From an uncultured Desulfovibrio sp. (GTDB taxonomy: Bacteria; Desulfobacterota; Desulfovibrionia; Desulfovibrionales; Desulfovibrionaceae), in assembly GCA_900541395.1 (NCBI GenBank), contig UQJT01000015.1, positions 1 through 50,932 of the forward strand: a stretch of DNA of 50,932 nucleotides. The letters are read 5' to 3'. The notes under the pieces are model-generated. The model saw nothing but the letters and a program-made list of their open reading frames with translations. It had not been told where the DNA came from and searched no databases. The position numbers were made by a program, and so were the translations under genes. Below are positions 8,128 through 16,163 of the stretch, one piece after another; within the stretch, counting starts at the first letter, position 1; the number at the start of each line of letters is the position of its first letter.

Positions 8128-9168
8128 ATGCCTCGTATCCTTGCCCTGCTGGCGCTGCTGGCCTGGCTGATCATACTTTCGCCCTATCCCGCCACCGTTT
8201 TTATGGGCGGGGCCGCGGCCTGTCTGTCGTTGCCCGTCTATCGTTGGCTGCGCGCCCGCATGAGCCGCATAGTCGCGGTTTCCGTCTATTCCACGGGGCT
8301 CTGCGCCTGCCTGCTCGCTCCCTTCGTCGTCGTCACCGTCCTGGTAGCTCCCCAGGCCGTGGCGGGCGTACGCCGTCTCAACGAATGGCGGGCCTCGGGC
8401 TGGGCCATTTCGCCCCGACTGGCCGAAACCTTCGACAGCGTGTGGAACTGGCTGATGAAGGTGCCCGGACTCAGCGACTGGCTCACCGAGGTAAGCGACA
8501 ACCTCAGCGCGATCATCAACTCCTCCATTAAAACCGCGGTCAGCGGAGGGCTGGGTCTGGCCGGAAGCACCATGACGGCCGTGTGGCTGGCTTTTCTGTT
8601 CGTCGTTCTGGCCGGTCTGGGCGTGGTGTACGCCCCTACCCTGCACAAGCTTACCCTGCGCGTGACCCAGTTGCCCGAAGCCTCGCTCAACCGTTTCATC
8701 CTCACCCTGCGCAACGCGCTCCGGGCCGTGTTCATCGGACTTATCTTCGTACCCATCATTCAGGGTACGCTGACCGGCGTCGGCCTGCGTCTGGTGGGCG
8801 TTTCCGAACCCGCCTTCTGGGGGCTGCTGGCGGCCTTCGCGGCGGTTATCCCCGTGGTGGGCACGGCCCTCGTCTGGGCTCCTCTGGCCCTGGTGCTGTG
8901 GATACAGGGCTCGCCGGGCGCGGCCCTGGGTTTGGCCGCCTGGGGCTCCATCGTAGTGGCCGGTTCGGACAACCTGGTCCGGCCCTACCTGTTGAAAACC
9001 GGCATTGAGGCACCCATGTTCGTGTTGCTCCTGTCCATTCTGTGCAGCATGGCGGCCCTGGGCTTTGTGGGCTTAGTGGCGGGTCCCGTCCTGGTGGCCC
9101 TGGGGCAGCGGGCTCTGGCCGAAAGCGACATTCTCAAAAGAGAAGCCGAGCGCCGTTCGCAGCCATAG
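8128..9168 (+). CDS. AI-2E family (YdiK/TqsA-type) membrane permease
   Basis: A 346-residue integral membrane protein of the UPF0118/AI-2E transporter family. Two N-terminal membrane helices and a third near residues 55-75 are followed by an amphipathic extracytoplasmic segment (about 85-145). Clustered helices make up the C-terminal half, including the family stretch FVPIIQGTLTGVGL and the re-entrant AVIPVVGTALVWAP. Members export small molecules or ions, and the substrate cannot be read from sequence. ATG 8128 has GGAGGG four bases upstream. It is monocistronic, with a terminator-like hairpin immediately after. Confidence 0.85.
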   Translation: MPRILALLALLAWLIILSPYPATVFMGGAAACLSLPVYRWLRARMSRIVAVSVYSTGLCACLLAPFVVVTVLVAPQAVAGVRRLNEWRASGWAISPRLAETFDSVWNWLMKVPGLSDWLTEVSDNLSAIINSSIKTAVSGGLGLAGSTMTAVWLAFLFVVLAGLGVVYAPTLHKLTLRVTQLPEASLNRFILTLRNALRAVFIGLIFVPIIQGTLTGVGLRLVGVSEPAFWGLLAAFAAVIPVVGTALVWAPLALVLWIQGSPGAALGLAAWGSIVVAGSDNLVRPYLLKTGIEAPMFVLLLSILCSMAALGFVGLVAGPVLVALGQRALAESDILKREAERRSQP

Positions 9169-9176
9169 CCCTGACG

Positions 9177-9214
9177 CCGAAAAGCCCCCCGCTTTCCTGC
9201 AGGGGGCTTTTCGG
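9177..9214. terminator. Bidirectional terminator-like hairpin
   Basis: A 13-bp perfect stem (9177-9189 with 9202-9214) whose arms end in four A and four T. It separates the permease gene from the convergent zinc-ribbon gene and could stop transcription in both directions. Confidence 0.6.
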
Positions 9215-9235
9215 CATAGCCGACCCACGCGGGAA

Positions 9236-9472
9236 TCAGGCGAAATCAGGGTCCACAGCGGCCCGGCCGTTGTTCAACATCAATTTGATGTACTGCACGC
9301 TGCGCTCGTCCACCGGCACAATGGGAAACGGGCGGCCGCAGGCGTCGCACTGGGCCATAGCCGGTTGTGTGGGAGAAAGCAGGGCCACCTGACGGCGGCA
9401 CGACGGGCACCGGTAAAAAAACAGAATCTCCATCCCCTCGGGGCTGGCGGGCTGTATGGGGCGCTGTGACAT
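9236..9472 (-). CDS. Small zinc-ribbon protein
   Basis: A 78-residue protein with two CxxC knuckles, CPSC at residues 22-25 and CDAC at 42-45, spaced as in a single zinc ribbon. No other domain fits. Such proteins usually bind nucleic acid or act as small adaptors, but the partner is unknown. ATG 9472 has GAGGA five bases upstream. It lies downstream of gpmI on the same strand, 79 bases away, and may be the last gene of the rsfS-gpmI unit. Confidence 0.75.
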   Translation of the reverse strand: MSQRPIQPASPEGMEILFFYRCPSCRRQVALLSPTQPAMAQCDACGRPFPIVPVDERSVQYIKLMLNNGRAAVDPDFA

Positions 9473-9551
9473 GCTGTCCTCGCGAAAAAAAAAGTGAGAC
9501 GCGCGAAGTCGGGCGCGCCGCCGACAAACCGCCTTGAGGCGGATGCGTTCG

Positions 9552-11090
9552 TCAGGCCGGAAGCTGCGCCAACACGTCGCCGCTCATGGGCTCGGGCCGG
9601 GGCACGCCCCACAGAGACAACAGCGTGGGCGCGATATCGCCCAGTTTGCCGCCCCCGATCAGTTGCACGGAACGGCCTCCCCGCTCCTCGATAATCAATG
9701 GAGTGCGATTGGTGGTATGGGCTGTCTGCGGCGCGCCGTCGGGGCCGATCATGCTCTCCACATTGCCGTGGTCGGCGGTAATGCACAACCTGCCGCCCGC
9801 TCCCAGCACGGCCGACTCGATACGGCCCAGACACGCGTCCACCGCTTCGCAGGCCGCGATCGAGGCATCCAGCACGCCGGTGTGCCCGACCATGTCGGGG
9901 TTGGCAAGGTTGCACACGGCAAAGGCGTACTGGCCGCTGCTCCAGGCCCGGATCAATTTGTCCGTAACCTCGCGGGCGCTCATTTCCGGCTTGAGGTCGT
10001 AGGTGGCCACATCCTTGGGCGACTGGACCAGGATGCGATCCTCGCCGGGGAACGGTTCTTCCCGTCCTCCGCTGAAAAAATAAGTCACATGGGCATATTT
10101 TTCCGTTTCGGCGATGCGCAACTGCTTGAGCCCCAGGTCCGCCACCACTTCTCCCAGAGTCTGGACCAGATTTTCCTTGCGGAAGGCCACCGGCGCCGCA
10201 AGCGAGGCGTCGTAAGCGGTCATGGTGGCCAGGCCCGCCAAATCCGGCCGCGCGCCCCGGTCAAACCCGTCAAAATTGTCGTTGATGAAGGCGGCCGCCA
10301 GCTCACGGGCACGGTCGGCCCGGAAGTTGAAAAAGAATACCCCGTCGCCGGAGCGGATCTCAGCCTCGGCCGGGTCCAGGCACACCCGCGGCTTGATAAA
10401 TTCGTCGGTTTCGCCCGCCGCGTAAGCGGCGCGCAGAGCGGCAGCGGGGTCGTCCACGCGTTCGCCCCGGCCGTGCGCCAGCAGATTCCAGGCCGTTTCC
10501 ACCCGATCCCAGCGTTTATCGCGATCCATAGCGTAAAAACGGCCGCACATCGTGGCCAGGCGAGCGCCCGTGGCTTCCAGCGCGGGCCGCAGGCGTTCCA
10601 CATAACCCGCGCCGCCGGTGGGGGCGGTGTCGCGCCCGTCCATAAAGGCCTGAACCAGGGCCGGCACCCGCTGTTCCTGAGCCAGCTTGAGCAGCGCGAT
10701 CAAATGCTCGATATGGCTGTGCACGCCGCCGTCGGACAACAGGCCCAAAAAGTGCAGCCGTCCGCCCCGCTCGCGCACGGCCGCGCACAGCTCGAGCAGC
10801 ACGGGGTTGCGGAACAGATCGCCGCTTTCCACGGCCATATCGATACGGGTCAAATCTTGATACACCACGCGCCCCGCGCCGATATTCAGATGGCCGACCT
10901 CGGAATTGCCGATAAACCCCTCGGGCAGGCCCACAGCCCGCCCCGAGGCGGCCAGCGAGGTCACGCCCGGCAGGGCCAGAAGGCGGTCCAGATTGGGCGT
11001 GCGGGCCAGAGCGGCGGCGTTGCCCGGCCCGGCCGGGGCCAGACCGTAACCGTCCAAAATCAACAACAAAGTAGGAGTGAGGCCGGTCAT
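9552..11090 (-). CDS. gpmI: 2,3-bisphosphoglycerate-independent phosphoglycerate mutase
   Basis: Glycolytic and gluconeogenic enzyme that interconverts 3- and 2-phosphoglycerate using two manganese ions. The 512 residues match the family length. The metal-binding LILDGYG is at about residues 10-16, with Asp13. The phosphoserine nucleophile is Ser63 in GNSEVGH. The second metal site includes ITADHGN near residue 440. The ATG at 11090 shares one base with the rsfS stop, which indicates translational coupling; the longer open frame to 11198 lies inside rsfS and adds an unlikely basic tail. Confidence 0.96.
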   Translation of the reverse strand: MTGLTPTLLLILDGYGLAPAGPGNAAALARTPNLDRLLALPGVTSLAASGRAVGLPEGFIGNSEVGHLNIGAGRVVYQDLTRIDMAVESGDLFRNPVLLELCAAVRERGGRLHFLGLLSDGGVHSHIEHLIALLKLAQEQRVPALVQAFMDGRDTAPTGGAGYVERLRPALEATGARLATMCGRFYAMDRDKRWDRVETAWNLLAHGRGERVDDPAAALRAAYAAGETDEFIKPRVCLDPAEAEIRSGDGVFFFNFRADRARELAAAFINDNFDGFDRGARPDLAGLATMTAYDASLAAPVAFRKENLVQTLGEVVADLGLKQLRIAETEKYAHVTYFFSGGREEPFPGEDRILVQSPKDVATYDLKPEMSAREVTDKLIRAWSSGQYAFAVCNLANPDMVGHTGVLDASIAACEAVDACLGRIESAVLGAGGRLCITADHGNVESMIGPDGAPQTAHTTNRTPLIIEERGGRSVQLIGGGKLGDIAPTLLSLWGVPRPEPMSGDVLAQLPA

Positions 11091-11530
11091 CACGCGTGCT
11101 CCCCGCGCCCGGCTTCGCCGCCAGGAAGGCCCCCGGGCAGGGAGGGGGAAGCGTTGCCCGGTCCCGCCGGGACCTCCAGCGGCTCGGCTCCGCGCCACAG
11201 GCTTTCCAGGTTGTAAAGTTCGCGCACCGGCTCCTGAAAAATATGGACGATGATGTCGTTAAGATCGGCCAGAACCCACATGCCGCCCTGATATCCTTCC
11301 ATGCGCAGAAATTCATAGCGCTCGCGGTCGCACAGTTCCAGCAGGCCGTCGGCCAGACTGCGGGCGTGACGGGCCGACGAGGCCGAGGCGACGATGATCG
11401 CGTCGGTGAGAGGGTTGCCCGCCAGCTCGAACGCCGCCACGTCGCGGGCCTTGTGTTCGGTCAGCCAGGCCAGAATAACGCCGGCCTTGTCCCTGGCCGG
11501 AATGGTCGAAAACTTTTTTTCTTGGGTCAT
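11090..11530 (-). CDS. rsfS: Ribosomal silencing factor RsfS
   Basis: A 146-residue member of the RsfS/YbeB/Iojap family, which binds ribosomal protein L14 and blocks subunit joining when nutrients are short. The core (about residues 10-115) shows the typical AFELAG, DAIIVASASS and LADLNDIIVHIF blocks. The last 30 residues are a Pro/Gly-rich tail beyond the usual fold. ATG 11530 is chosen because GAGGAAG sits just upstream; in-frame starts at 11551 and 11572 are possible. It is coupled to gpmI by a one-base overlap. Confidence 0.9.
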   Translation of the reverse strand: MTQEKKFSTIPARDKAGVILAWLTEHKARDVAAFELAGNPLTDAIIVASASSARHARSLADGLLELCDRERYEFLRMEGYQGGMWVLADLNDIIVHIFQEPVRELYNLESLWRGAEPLEVPAGPGNASPSLPGGLPGGEAGRGEHA

Positions 11531-11886
11531 GCCTTCCTCGTGCTGAGCGATCATGGGGTTATCAGACCTCATCGGATGTACTCCATTCCTGTCGGCAGCG
11601 CAAACGCCGCGCGCCGCCGCAAAGCAGGCGCATCTTATGCGCGTTTGCCCTTATGGCGCTGCGACGGCAGCGCCCGAAGCCGCGGACGCCCCCTGAATCC
11701 GGAGTCGCGGGATGCGGTTGCGCCGTCGGATCGGCTTTCAAGCTTGTTCATGACAATCAACTTGGATTGTTGGATTTTATATTTAGATATGTCTGCCCCG
11801 ACCGCCGTCTGACGCCTTGACCGGGCTGGAAAAATGGGGCAAGCAAAAAGCGTTTTCGACTGGTAGCCAACAGGAGTGATTATCCT
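11531..11886. other. Divergent intergenic region, no gene seen
   Basis: The region separates rsfS (minus) from the phenylacetate-CoA ligase gene (plus). A short AT-rich patch at 11740-11790 probably holds promoters, but no clear -35/-10 pair was found. A long minus-strand open frame here is a shadow of the ligase gene. Confidence 0.5.
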
Positions 11887-13197
11887 ATGATGTTTCAGCC
11901 CGATCTGGAAACGTTGCCGCGTGAGGAGCTTGAGGTTCTTCAACTGCGCCGCTTGCAAAACCAGTGCGCGCGCGTGTACGCCAACGTGCCGTTTTACCGC
12001 CGCCGCTTTGAAGAGATAGGCATTACTCCCGAGGACATCAAGTCCCTGAGCGACCTGAAACTTCTGCCTTTTACCGAAAAGCAGGACATGCGCAACAATT
12101 ATCCTTTCGGATTGTTCGCCATGCCTCGGGAAAACATCGTCCGTCTGCACGCCTCCAGCGGCACCACGGGCAAGGCCACGGTGACCGGCTACACCCGGCG
12201 CGACATCAGCAACTGGGCGGACTGCATGGCCCGCAGTCTGGCCATGGCCGGGCTGTCGGCCAAAGACATCATCCATGTGGCCTACGGCTACGGCCTGTTC
12301 ACCGGCGGCCTGGGCGCCCACTACGGCGTGGAACGCCTGGGAGCCACGGCCATTCCCGCCTCGGGCGGCTCCACCAAGCGGCAGGCCCAGCTTATCCGCG
12401 ACTTCGGCACCACCGGCATCTGCTGCACGCCCTCGTACGCGCTGCATGTCTACGACGCGGCCGTCGAACAGGGCATCGACATCAAGCAACTGCCTTTGCG
12501 TGTAGGCGTGTTCGGCGCGGAACCCTGGACCGAGGAAATGCGCCACGACATGGAGCAGAAAATGGGCATTCAGGCCCTGGACGTGTATGGACTGTCCGAA
12601 ATCATGGGGCCGGGCGTGGCTATGGAGTGCGCCGAGGGCCGCAACGGCCTGCATATTCAGGAAGACCATTTCCTGGCTGAAATCATCGACCCGGTGACGG
12701 GCGAACAATTGCCCCTGGGCGAACGCGGCGAACTGGTCATCACCACCCTCACCAAAGAGGGCATTCCGCTCATCCGCTACCGCACCCGCGATATTACCAG
12801 CCTGAGCCACACGCCCTGCTCCTGCGGCCGCACTTTCGCCAAGTTGCATCGCTTCACGGGGCGCACCGACGATATGCTCATCATCCGGGGCGTCAACGTC
12901 TATCCGTCCCAGATCGAATCCATCCTGCTGGAAACCGAGGGCGTGTCGCCCCATTACCAGATTATCGTCACCCGCGAGGGCGCGCTGGACAACGTGGAAG
13001 TTCAGGTGGAAGTGTCGGGCAGCAATTTCTCGGACACCATCAAGGACCTGCAACGCCGCGAAAACGCCATCCAGAAAACCATCAAGGAATTTCTGGGCAT
13101 TACTTCCAAGGTGCGTCTGGTGGAACCGCGTACCATTCAGCGTTCCGAAGGCAAAGCCGTGCGCGTGCTCGACAAACGCGCCAAGGCCGACGCGTAG
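11887..13197 (+). CDS. paaK: Phenylacetate--CoA ligase family protein
   Basis: Adenylate-forming enzyme that activates phenylacetate or a related aryl acid to its CoA thioester using ATP. The 436 residues are the usual length. The AMP-binding loop SSGTTGKAT is at about residues 90-98, the YGLSE motif near residue 237, and [13 protein letters not shown] leads into the C-terminal domain near residue 335. In sulfate reducers such ligases commonly sit next to indolepyruvate oxidoreductase genes and serve aromatic amino-acid fermentation; no such partner is present here, so it stands alone. CAGGAG at 11870 precedes the ATG. The substrate is inferred from family only. Confidence 0.9.
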   Translation: MMFQPDLETLPREELEVLQLRRLQNQCARVYANVPFYRRRFEEIGITPEDIKSLSDLKLLPFTEKQDMRNNYPFGLFAMPRENIVRLHASSGTTGKATVTGYTRRDISNWADCMARSLAMAGLSAKDIIHVAYGYGLFTGGLGAHYGVERLGATAIPASGGSTKRQAQLIRDFGTTGICCTPSYALHVYDAAVEQGIDIKQLPLRVGVFGAEPWTEEMRHDMEQKMGIQALDVYGLSEIMGPGVAMECAEGRNGLHIQEDHFLAEIIDPVTGEQLPLGERGELVITTLTKEGIPLIRYRTRDITSLSHTPCSCGRTFAKLHRFTGRTDDMLIIRGVNVYPSQIESILLETEGVSPHYQIIVTREGALDNVEVQVEVSGSNFSDTIKDLQRRENAIQKTIKEFLGITSKVRLVEPRTIQRSEGKAVRVLDKRAKADA

Positions 13198-13221
13198 ACG
13201 CCCTTCCCCTTTTCACGCCAG

Positions 13222-13252
13222 GGCCTTCCAGAACATTCCGGAAGGCCTTTTT
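13222..13252 (+). terminator. Terminator after phenylacetate-CoA ligase gene
   Basis: An 8-bp GC-rich stem (13222-13229 with 13240-13247) is followed by five T. The next gene starts 17 bases later. Confidence 0.8.
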
Positions 13253-13268
13253 ATACCGGAGAGACGGC

Positions 13269-13964
13269 ATGATCGATGCTCACGTCCATATCGCCCCCGG
13301 CGGAGGAGGCTCCGGTCTGCTCCCCGCCGAGGCGCTGCGTCTGGCCGCGCTGCGCGGCTTTCGCGCGGTGGGACTCATCGTGCGGAGCGACGGCGGCTTC
13401 GACGTTTCGCTCCGCCTCCTGAGCGAACGGGTACAAGGCCTGAGCCTGTTCGTCAATGTGGAGGCTTTTGTGGGCGTGGAACTGGTCCACGTGCCCCCCG
13501 CCCTGCTGCCCGATGCCGTGACCGAGGCTCGGCAGGCGGGCGCGGAGCTGGTTCTGGTTCACGGCGAAAGCCTGGCCGACGCTGTGGCCGAGGGGACCAA
13601 CCTGGCCGCCGTGGAGGCCGGGGCCGACATCCTGGCCCATCCCGGCCTGATCGACGATCAGACGGCCGCCTACGCGGCGGAAAAGGGCGTGGCCCTGGAG
13701 CTTTCGGCCTGCCCCCGCCACGGCCTGACCAACGCCCACGTAGCGGTCATGGCCGAACGCCACGGCTGCATGTTGGCTCCGGGCGGCAATGCGCGCACGC
13801 CGGAAGAATTTTTGCGTCTGCCGTCCTGGGACGCCGTATGCCGGGGCGCGGCCCTGTCCGACGCCGCGCGGGAACGCTTCCGCAACGATGCGGCAACACT
13901 GGTGAAACGCTTTATGGATGCGCGCCGGAAAACTTTACGGGAAAAAAGCGTGTTTTCCGCTTGA
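13269..13964 (+). CDS. PHP-domain metal-dependent phosphoesterase-like protein
   Basis: A 231-residue protein opening with DAHVHI (Asp3, His5, His7), the first metal-binding motif of PHP phosphoesterases. Later candidates are H99 in VLVHGES, H119 in ILAHPGL, and CPRHGLTNAHV near residue 148. The size and motif order fit the group annotated as histidinol phosphate phosphatase domain-containing proteins. No histidine biosynthesis genes are nearby, so the substrate is unknown. GGAGAG lies six bases before the ATG. Its last codons overlap the tRNA-Thr promoter. Confidence 0.8.
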   Translation: MIDAHVHIAPGGGGSGLLPAEALRLAALRGFRAVGLIVRSDGGFDVSLRLLSERVQGLSLFVNVEAFVGVELVHVPPALLPDAVTEARQAGAELVLVHGESLADAVAEGTNLAAVEAGADILAHPGLIDDQTAAYAAEKGVALELSACPRHGLTNAHVAVMAERHGCMLAPGGNARTPEEFLRLPSWDAVCRGAALSDAARERFRNDAATLVKRFMDARRKTLREKSVFSA

Positions 13965-13989
13965 CGATCGGGTGCCCCCCTGCTAATTA
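13961..13989 (+). promoter_or_regulatory. Sigma-70 promoter for the tRNA-Thr/tRNA-Pro pair
   Basis: TTGACG (13961-13966), a 17-base spacer and TAATTA (13984-13989) lie 21 bases before tRNA-Thr. The -35 element overlaps the stop codon of the PHP gene. Confidence 0.7.
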
Positions 13990-14010
13990 ACCTCTTCGCC
14001 GATGGGGAAC

Positions 14011-14086
<76 letters not shown>

Positions 14087-14108
14087 GAGATTCCCCCCGG
14101 TATAGAGT

Positions 14109-14185
14109 CGGGATGTAGCGCAGTCTGGGAGCGCACTTGAATGGGGTTCAAGGGGTCGGAGGTTCAAATCCTCTCATCCCGACCA
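14109..14185 (+). tRNA. tRNA-Pro (GGG)
   Basis: A 77-nt cloverleaf. Acceptor CGGGATG pairs with CATCCCG, the anticodon loop ATGGGGT carries GGG between CTTGA and TCAAG, and CCA is encoded at 14183-14185. It lies 22 bases after tRNA-Thr and is probably co-transcribed with it. Confidence 0.95.
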
Positions 14186-14661
14186 GAAATTTAGGACTTA
14201 TGGTGAAAGCCGTAAGTCCTTTTTCTGTTTAAGCTGTCGCCTCCGGCGGCTGCTTGCCGCCGCGGGCAAGTTTCATCAGTAAGTTCAGCTTCGGCAATCC
14301 GCGGCCATATTCCGAAGAAGTATCGCCGGACGCTTCCGCCACGCCGCAGAAAACCGGCCGGGTCATGCAAGAGATAAAAGCGACGAAAAATTGAAACCAG
14401 GCGGGTCAATCCTGTCAGGATGCCTGAGAAAAGAAGAAGTAAAGCATGCTCGCCTTGCCGGTTCCGAAAGATTGCCTTTGGAATGCGTTTCGGCAGGAAA
14501 ACTTTGAGTCACTATCTTTACGGCAAGTCGACATATATTTCGTATAGTTTAAACAATCAAACACAGATCGCAACGGAGCGCGCGAAAATTCAAGCGCAAG
14601 GCGTTCTTTTACTCGACATCCGGCGCGCAAACTCCGGCCGATGCGGCCCGCGCGCATCCCG
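14186..14661. other. Gene-free region after tRNA-Pro
   Basis: No convincing gene is present. After the tRNA terminator the sequence is of mixed composition, with open frames that lack ribosome sites and family resemblance. No integrase remnant or second copy of the tRNA-Pro 3' end was seen. Confidence 0.5.
14193..14225 (+). terminator. Terminator after tRNA-Pro
   Basis: An 8-bp stem (14193-14200 with 14213-14220), with the T tract TTTT following. It begins 8 bases after tRNA-Pro. Confidence 0.8.
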
Positions 14662-15033
14662 TCAACGGGCGAGATGAGTCACCAAACCGTGAACGAGTTG
14701 CAGGCTGGCAGGTGAAAGCCCTGGCAACAGGTCAATAATTTCCTTAATTTGATCTTTGTTGTCCGCGCTGCCCATATACTCGAAGAGGCTGGCGACGGAC
14801 ACATTCAACACCTGAGAAATTTTTTCCAGGGTTTCCAGAGTAATATTCGCCTGTCCATTTTCAATCAGGCTCACATGTCCATAGGTTATGCCCGCCGTCG
14901 CCCCAAGGTCGCTCTGGGTCATTTCCTTCTGCAGTCTCAATTCACGTATACGCTTGCCCATTATGGCTCGTAGCGTTTGCGCTTGAGCAGTATCGAGGCC
15001 ATCTTTTTTTCGCGTTTTTCTGGCTCTAACCAT
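14662..15033 (-). CDS. XRE-family helix-turn-helix regulator
   Basis: A 123-residue protein. It has a basic N-terminal extension (RKTRKK) and a Cro/C1-type helix-turn-helix at about residues 29-85 (RIRELRLQKEMTQSDLG, then YGHVSLIENGQANITLETL). A short C-terminal helical segment follows. No peptidase or toxin domain is fused and no partner gene is adjacent. The ATG at 15033 faces a very AT-rich gene-free stretch containing inverted copies of TATAGTTAC, which could be operators. By position it may control itself and the nearby autotransporter locus (inference). The island-like setting suggests acquisition by transfer. Confidence 0.85.
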   Translation of the reverse strand: MVRARKTRKKDGLDTAQAQTLRAIMGKRIRELRLQKEMTQSDLGATAGITYGHVSLIENGQANITLETLEKISQVLNVSVASLFEYMGSADNKDQIKEIIDLLPGLSPASLQLVHGLVTHLAR

Positions 15034-16163
15034 AGAAACAAACCTCTTTTTTCTGACTATAGCTGAATATCACAACAATGTAAATTTTATTTTTAAACAT
15101 ACCCAGCCTAGTAACTATACAAATATTTTTCATTTTTTAATTTAATACTGCATTAAACAATTTTATACAAATAAAATATCTTCATTATTTGTTCTATTAT
15201 AAATGCTGTTTATATAATTATAGTTACAACCATATACCCTTATGTTGCATCAATATATAAGTTTTATATAAAAATACAATATTTTGCCATCTCATATATA
15301 AAACATATTGTATAATACACCAAGAACTATACGTATGTTTTATACAAGTTTATGACCAGTAAATTATGCACCTGTAAAGAATTGAAAGTAAGCATATCTA
15401 TATTTGCATTGAATCAAGTATGCTCCTTGAAAAAAATGATAATCATACATTTAAAATCAAAATATTCCTAAATGTTGCCACAATATTTCTGCCATATTCC
15501 ACAAATTCCTCGCCCTATCTCCCCTGTTTCCAAGAAACCATGAAGGGTCTATTTTTCACTTCGGTCTTTTGTATATTGTCGACAGACGACAAAATATCCC
15601 GTTAGAATCCCGACAGCCTTTTCTGCATACGCGGCCGCCCTTCCGGTTGTCGGAGCATATCGAATTCACAGGAACCAAGCGCCATTACGCCAATCAAACG
15701 AGGCATCCGGCGAGCCGACGGAAAATATCGCTCGAAACGAGCGTGTTGCCCGAAAGCTCTCCTTCACGCTGCGGAACGGGGCGGTCCCCTCCGAATGCGA
15801 AGCGGGGAGCCGCCGCAGGCCCCCGGGCGCAGCCCGCCTCCGCCCCGAAAACGTCTCCCGAACGTCGAGGCGGCAGAGCGGACACGCCACACTCAGAAGC
15901 TGCAACTTTTGTAGCACCATGCGCGCCCATTTGGAAACAAAAAAATAAAATAAATTTTATTCCTATAGTTATAAAAGAACACACCAAATATTTTTCCCGG
16001 CATGAAGGAGAGTCGGCTTATAGCGGCCACCCAAACGGGCATGCCGCCGCCCGACTTCCCGGACGACGGGCGGCGGAGCGGCGTGAGCGTGATTCCGGAG
16101 CTTGCCCGGAATGGGGCGGGCGACTACGGTTATAGGCAGCGGTGCCCGCAGGGGGCCGAACCG
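15034..16163. other. Gene-free AT-rich patch followed by GC-rich non-coding segment
   Basis: Bases 15040-15600 are strikingly AT-rich compared with the GC-rich window and hold no gene with a ribosome site. The motif TATAGTTAC occurs inverted at 15111-15119 and direct at 15219-15227, with a near copy at 15964-15972. TTTTATACAA-like strings recur near 15173 and 15338. Bases 15600-15930 return to high GC with only improbable open frames. A short AT-rich block at 15935-15995 precedes the 3' end of the broken autotransporter gene. Confidence 0.6.

Noticed and set aside
9534..11216. 560-codon plus-strand open frame opposite gpmI
   Set aside because: It lies antisense to gpmI, which has all catalytic motifs.
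11635..13053. 472-codon minus-strand open frame opposite the phenylacetate-CoA ligase gene
   Set aside because: It is antisense to an unmistakable adenylate-forming enzyme, with no ribosome site and no family resemblance.
15420..15605. 61-codon open frame in the AT-rich stretch
   Set aside because: No ribosome-binding site or family resemblance; short frames are expected there by chance.
15569..16135. 188-codon plus-strand open frame in the accessory patch
   Set aside because: It spans abrupt composition changes, has no ribosome site, and its Arg/Pro/Ala-rich composition is unlike real proteins.
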